From positions 1 to 16,893 of the forward strand of contig JBMSQB010000091.1 of NCBI GenBank assembly GCA_049423065.1: DNA of 16,893 nt. The letters run 5' to 3'. Numbering within the stretch: position 1 is the first letter of the stretch; each line of letters begins with the position of its first letter. A program made the position numbers and the translations under genes. Below are positions 13,367 to 16,893 of the stretch, one piece after another. This stretch comes from SYIM01 sp041182885. GTDB lineage: Bacteria; Pseudomonadota; Gammaproteobacteria; Burkholderiales; Burkholderiaceae_E. The notes under the pieces were generated by a model that saw only the letters and a program-made list of their open reading frames with translations, made no database searches and was not told where the DNA came from.

Positions 13367-16300
13367 ATGTTGCCCAGCGTGAATGAACCATCCATGAACC
13401 CAGAGACCGACCCTTTGGCTACAACAGGCTCCCAGGAAATACCTGGATATTGCACGTTATGCCGCTCCCGTTGCGGCACGTTGAACGTCGTGAGGAATGG
13501 CGTGTTTGTGGAAGTACGACCGGACGCGCAGCATCCCACCGGGAGTTCCATCTGCACGAAGGGTAAAGCAGCGCCCGAGCTGGTCTATTCAACACACCGA
13601 TTGAAAACCCCGATGCGCCGGACGAAGCCGAAAGGGGCTGGCGATCCAGGGTGGGAGCGTATCAGCTGGGATGAAGCGCTGGACACCATCGCCCAGCGCT
13701 TGTTGAAAATCCGGCAAGACAGCGGTGCCGAGTCTGTCGTGTTTGGAATTTCGACTCCCAGCGGCACCGCGCTCTCGGACAGCGTCGATTGGATTGAGCG
13801 CCTGGTACGTCTGTACGGAAGCCCCAACATCTCGTCTACAACAGAGATCTGCAACTGGCACAAAGACGAGGCCCACGCATTGACGTTCGGGTGCGGGATG
13901 CCTGCAGCCGACTTCTCAAACGCAGGACTGATACTTCTATGGGGGCATAACCCAACCCACACGTGGTTGGCGCAGGCCGATGCAATCGCCAGAGGGCGCG
14001 CAAAGGGGGCGCGATTGATGGTCGTGGACCCGCGCCCCATTCCGCTCGCAAAGCAGGCCGATTGCTGGCTTCGAGTGCAACCCGGAACTGATGCCGCGCT
14101 GGCGTTGGGTCTGGTGCACTTGTTGATTCTTGACGGTGCGTATGACCATGACTTTGTTCGGCATTGGACCAACGCAGCCATGCTGGTCCGCGAAGACAAC
14201 GGACTGTTCCTGCGAGCTTGCGACCTGGATGCAAAAGCGCCTGGTCACCCCCTGATCTGGAATGAAAAGCAGGAAACATTAGAGGCTTGGAATACGGCAG
14301 CCCCCGAACCGAACGCGTCACTGAACAGTTGTGCGCTTGATAAACAGGTGGTGGTAAAAACAATTGCCGGAGACGTCAAATGCAAAACCGTATGGCGACT
14401 GTTGATTGAAGCGGTTGCCGAATATACCCCCGAGAAAGTCGCAGAACTGACCGGGGTGCCTCCCGAGGCCTTGAAGAGTGCCGCCCGACTGTTGTCTGAA
14501 TCGGGCCCAGTTGCCTACCACGCATGGACAGGTGTCGGTCAAACCACGAACGCCACGCAGACAGATCGCGCCATCGCCATTCTTTACGCGCTGACCGGCA
14601 GTTTTGATCGCAAGGGTGGGAACCGGTTATTTACGAAACCGCCAGTGGCGCCCCTGGGTGGACTCAGCCTGCTGCCGTCTGGGCAGATTGAGAAGGCGCT
14701 TGGTTTGGAGGAGCGCCCCTTGGGGCCACCCTCGCAAGGCAAGGTGACGGCCCGGGACACCTATCGCGCCATTCTTGACGGAAAACCTTACAAAGTCAGG
14801 GCGCTGGTGGCCTTTGGCACCAATCATCTGGTGACCCAAGCCGATACCCGCATTGCAGAAGAGGCAATGAAGGCGTTGGAGTTTCATGTGCATTGCGACC
14901 TGTTTGAAACCCCTTCCGCCCGTTACGCCGATATCCTGCTGCCAGTCTGCTCGCCCTGGGAGCGCGAGGGTTTGCGGGTGGGGTTTGAGATCAATGAACG
15001 TGCAGCTGCATGGGTGCAATGGCGCGCCCCCATCGTGCCCCGTCAATACGAGTCACGATCCGACATGGAGATCGTCTTCCAGTTGGCCCAACGGCTGGGT
15101 CTGGGCGCACATTTTTTTGATGGTGATACAGAGAAAGCCTGGAATCACTGGCTCGCGCCCAGCGGTATTGAACTCTCGCGTCTGCGCGCCGAGAAAAGAG
15201 GTCTGGAGGCCCCCGTCTTTAATTCAGAACGCCGTTACTCGACAGCCAGTCAGGAGGGTCGGCTTCATGGATTTTCCACGCCGACCGGAAGAGTGGAAAT
15301 TTATTCTGAGAAACTGCGTATTCACGGCCAGGCTGCCATCCCAGGCCACCGTCAACCGCGCGCCAAAGACCGTTCATTTCCGTATTACCTGACCACTGCA
15401 AAGTCTGGATACTTTTGCCACAGCCAGCACAGGGCCTTGAGTTCGCTGCGTCGGCGGGCGCTCTATCCAACCGCCGAGATCAGCCCGTTACTCGCCCAAA
15501 CGCACGACATCGCAGAGGGCGACTGGATCAGCCTCTTCAACGACCAGGGCAAGGCAAGGTTCAAGGCCAGGATCACCCACGGCCTGGCCAATGACGTTGT
15601 CGTCGCGGAATTCGGTTGGTGGCAAGCGTGCGAAGAAATGGGGCAGCAGGAACTGCCGATCAGCGGGGAGGGCTCAAGCAATTTGAATGTTCTTGTGTCG
15701 TCCGATGATCGCGATCCAATCAGTGGATCCGTACCCCACCGAGCCATCCGATGCGGGTTGGTTCGCGAGGCCAAGCGGCCCGACACGTCCGAACGGCTCA
15801 CATTGACGGACTGGACCTCGTTTCGCCTGGTCCAGAAGGAATCGCTGACCCAGGACATCGTTCGCCTGGCATTTGCATCCAACGAGGGATCGCTCCTGCC
15901 CGACTTCGAGCCCGGGCAGCACATACAAGTTCGTATCAAGACCGCGAATGGGCAGGTATTGAGCCGGGCGTATTCACTGATTGGACCGGGACACGAAAAC
16001 GGTCGGCAAACTTACAGTATTGCGGTGAAGAAACTGGTGTCTCGGAGTGAATCCGCCGGTTCGCCGGGAGCGGTATCCGGCTATCTTCACGAAGACATCG
16101 AACCGGGGGGCACTGTTGAATTGACTGCACCGGGCGGTCGATTCCTCATTCCCATCAAGTCGACCCGACCGGTTGTGATGATCGCTGCGGGTATTGGCAT
16201 CACCCCCTTCATGTCCGTATTGAATTCAATCGATGCGAACAATGAGGGGTCGAATTTTCTGCTTTATCAAAGCTACAAGACACCCGCCGACAACCCGTTC

Positions 16301-16858
16301 CGAACGCAGATCAACGACCTGATCAAGTCCCGGAGCAATTTGAAAGTTTTTACCTACTACACGCAGGTTGCGGGTCAGGCGTTTGATTCCCGCGAGGATG
16401 CGAAAGATATTGTTTTCGGACGGAGGTTTACTGCCAATTGCCTGCCCGCGGCGCTTTTAGGTCGACGGCCGGTCTTTTATCTGTGCGGCCCGGCCAGCAT
16501 GATTCAAGAACTGACTGCGGATTTGCAGGCGCGTGGCGTTCATGGCTTTGATATCTTCTGCGAGTTGTTTTCTGCAACAGTTTCTCGGGGACATCTGCCC
16601 GCTGCGTCTGCAAAGATCATTTTGAAACAATCCGCTGTGACTTTGGATTGGCATCCAGAATCGGGAACGATACTGGATCTGGCAGAGGCAAACGGTATAA
16701 AAATGAGAAGCGGTTGCCGCGTGGGGCAATGCGAAAACTGTTCTGTGGGAATCGTGAAGGGGAAGGTCGCCTATCTGGGGGAGGCCAGGCCACAATACGA
16801 CTCCGAATGCCTGACTTGCCAGGCGGTTCCAGATGGCGACGTGATTCTCAGTCTCTGA
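13367..16858 (+). CDS. Molybdopterin oxidoreductase fused to flavin/NAD reductase and [2Fe-2S] ferredoxin
   Basis: 1163 residues. (1) DMSO-reductase-family Mo enzyme: [4Fe-4S] motif C-x2-C-x3-C-x26-C (Cys29, 32, 36, 63), active-site region STTEICNWHKD with candidate Mo ligand Cys162, MGD-binding LLWGHNPTHTW, and the C-terminal MGD domain (about 669-795). (2) Phthalate-dioxygenase-reductase-like module: flavin motif SRAYSL (about 866-871), NAD(P)-binding AAGIGITPF (about 940-948) and FYLCGP (1037-1042). (3) Plant-type ferredoxin with Cys1117, 1122, 1125 and 1151. It has no signal peptide or membrane segment, so it is cytoplasmic; electrons should pass NAD(P)H-flavin-2Fe2S-4Fe4S-Mo, or the reverse. 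The active-site Cys is followed by Asn-Trp-His, unlike formate dehydrogenase (Cys/Sec-His) or nitrate reductase (Cys-Met), so the substrate is unknown. Start: ATG 13367 has GGAA 7 nt upstream; ATG 13394 is the main alternative. Confidence 0.9.
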   Translation: MLPSVNEPSMNPETDPLATTGSQEIPGYCTLCRSRCGTLNVVRNGVFVEVRPDAQHPTGSSICTKGKAAPELVYSTHRLKTPMRRTKPKGAGDPGWERISWDEALDTIAQRLLKIRQDSGAESVVFGISTPSGTALSDSVDWIERLVRLYGSPNISSTTEICNWHKDEAHALTFGCGMPAADFSNAGLILLWGHNPTHTWLAQADAIARGRAKGARLMVVDPRPIPLAKQADCWLRVQPGTDAALALGLVHLLILDGAYDHDFVRHWTNAAMLVREDNGLFLRACDLDAKAPGHPLIWNEKQETLEAWNTAAPEPNASLNSCALDKQVVVKTIAGDVKCKTVWRLLIEAVAEYTPEKVAELTGVPPEALKSAARLLSESGPVAYHAWTGVGQTTNATQTDRAIAILYALTGSFDRKGGNRLFTKPPVAPLGGLSLLPSGQIEKALGLEERPLGPPSQGKVTARDTYRAILDGKPYKVRALVAFGTNHLVTQADTRIAEEAMKALEFHVHCDLFETPSARYADILLPVCSPWEREGLRVGFEINERAAAWVQWRAPIVPRQYESRSDMEIVFQLAQRLGLGAHFFDGDTEKAWNHWLAPSGIELSRLRAEKRGLEAPVFNSERRYSTASQEGRLHGFSTPTGRVEIYSEKLRIHGQAAIPGHRQPRAKDRSFPYYLTTAKSGYFCHSQHRALSSLRRRALYPTAEISPLLAQTHDIAEGDWISLFNDQGKARFKARITHGLANDVVVAEFGWWQACEEMGQQELPISGEGSSNLNVLVSSDDRDPISGSVPHRAIRCGLVREAKRPDTSERLTLTDWTSFRLVQKESLTQDIVRLAFASNEGSLLPDFEPGQHIQVRIKTANGQVLSRAYSLIGPGHENGRQTYSIAVKKLVSRSESAGSPGAVSGYLHEDIEPGGTVELTAPGGRFLIPIKSTRPVVMIAAGIGITPFMSVLNSIDANNEGSNFLLYQSYKTPADNPFRTQINDLIKSRSNLKVFTYYTQVAGQAFDSREDAKDIVFGRRFTANCLPAALLGRRPVFYLCGPASMIQELTADLQARGVHGFDIFCELFSATVSRGHLPAASAKIILKQSAVTLDWHPESGTILDLAEANGIKMRSGCRVGQCENCSVGIVKGKVAYLGEARPQYDSECLTCQAVPDGDVILSL

Positions 16859-16893
16859 GCGTCGGTCAGGCGTTTGGAAAAGGCAAGGGTCTC

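Overview
The window reads as a GC-rich betaproteobacterial chromosome segment, probably Burkholderiales-like. This is inferred from the elongator tRNA-Met sequence, a TctD/TctE-type two-component pair, dense short-spaced operons and the codon use; no species is claimed. The 5' two thirds (about 1-11250) is ordinary metabolic chromosome. The last third (about 11300-16893) is visibly lower in GC and looks like an accessory cassette.

Region 1 (1-4930, all minus strand): a tRNA-Met(CAU) with a near-consensus promoter; a small exported protein of unknown function whose start lies in a perfect inverted repeat; then a tight run read right to left: pyrF, OmpR-type response regulator, sensor histidine kinase, acyl-CoA dehydrogenase. 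Gaps are 9 nt, a 1-nt overlap and 19 nt, so one transcript is likely. Region 2 (4998-6591): an EamA/DMT permease diverging from pyrF and converging on a dienelactone-hydrolase family protein. Region 3 (6771-9057): a PaaK-like adenylate-forming enzyme and a ComF/COG1926-like phosphoribosyltransferase diverge from a 145-bp gap carrying a strong palindrome that matches the CAAAC-N4-GTTTG (PsrA-like) operator pattern. Region 4 (9003-11252, minus): PaaI-like thioesterase, serC and a transglutaminase-like protein, tightly or overlappingly spaced; the last overlaps the phosphoribosyltransferase tail to tail by 55 bp.

Region 5 (11300-16893) is the most interesting part. A periplasmic NMT1/THI5-type substrate-binding protein (no permease or ATPase beside it) and an XRE-cupin regulator lie on the minus strand. 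Divergent from the regulator is a 1163-residue fusion of a molybdopterin (MGD) oxidoreductase with an N-terminal [4Fe-4S] site, a flavin/NAD(P)H reductase module, and a C-terminal plant-type [2Fe-2S] ferredoxin domain. It has no signal peptide, so it appears to be a self-contained cytoplasmic NAD(P)H-coupled Mo enzyme carrying its own electron chain in one polypeptide. A TCAAG-N3-CTTGA palindrome overlaps the -35 box of the likely promoter of the binding-protein gene, and a partial copy lies in the divergent gap. The simplest reading is a small sense-import-convert module for an unknown small molecule; the substrate cannot be told from sequence alone.

No CRISPR array, rRNA, insertion sequence, integrase or phage gene was seen.
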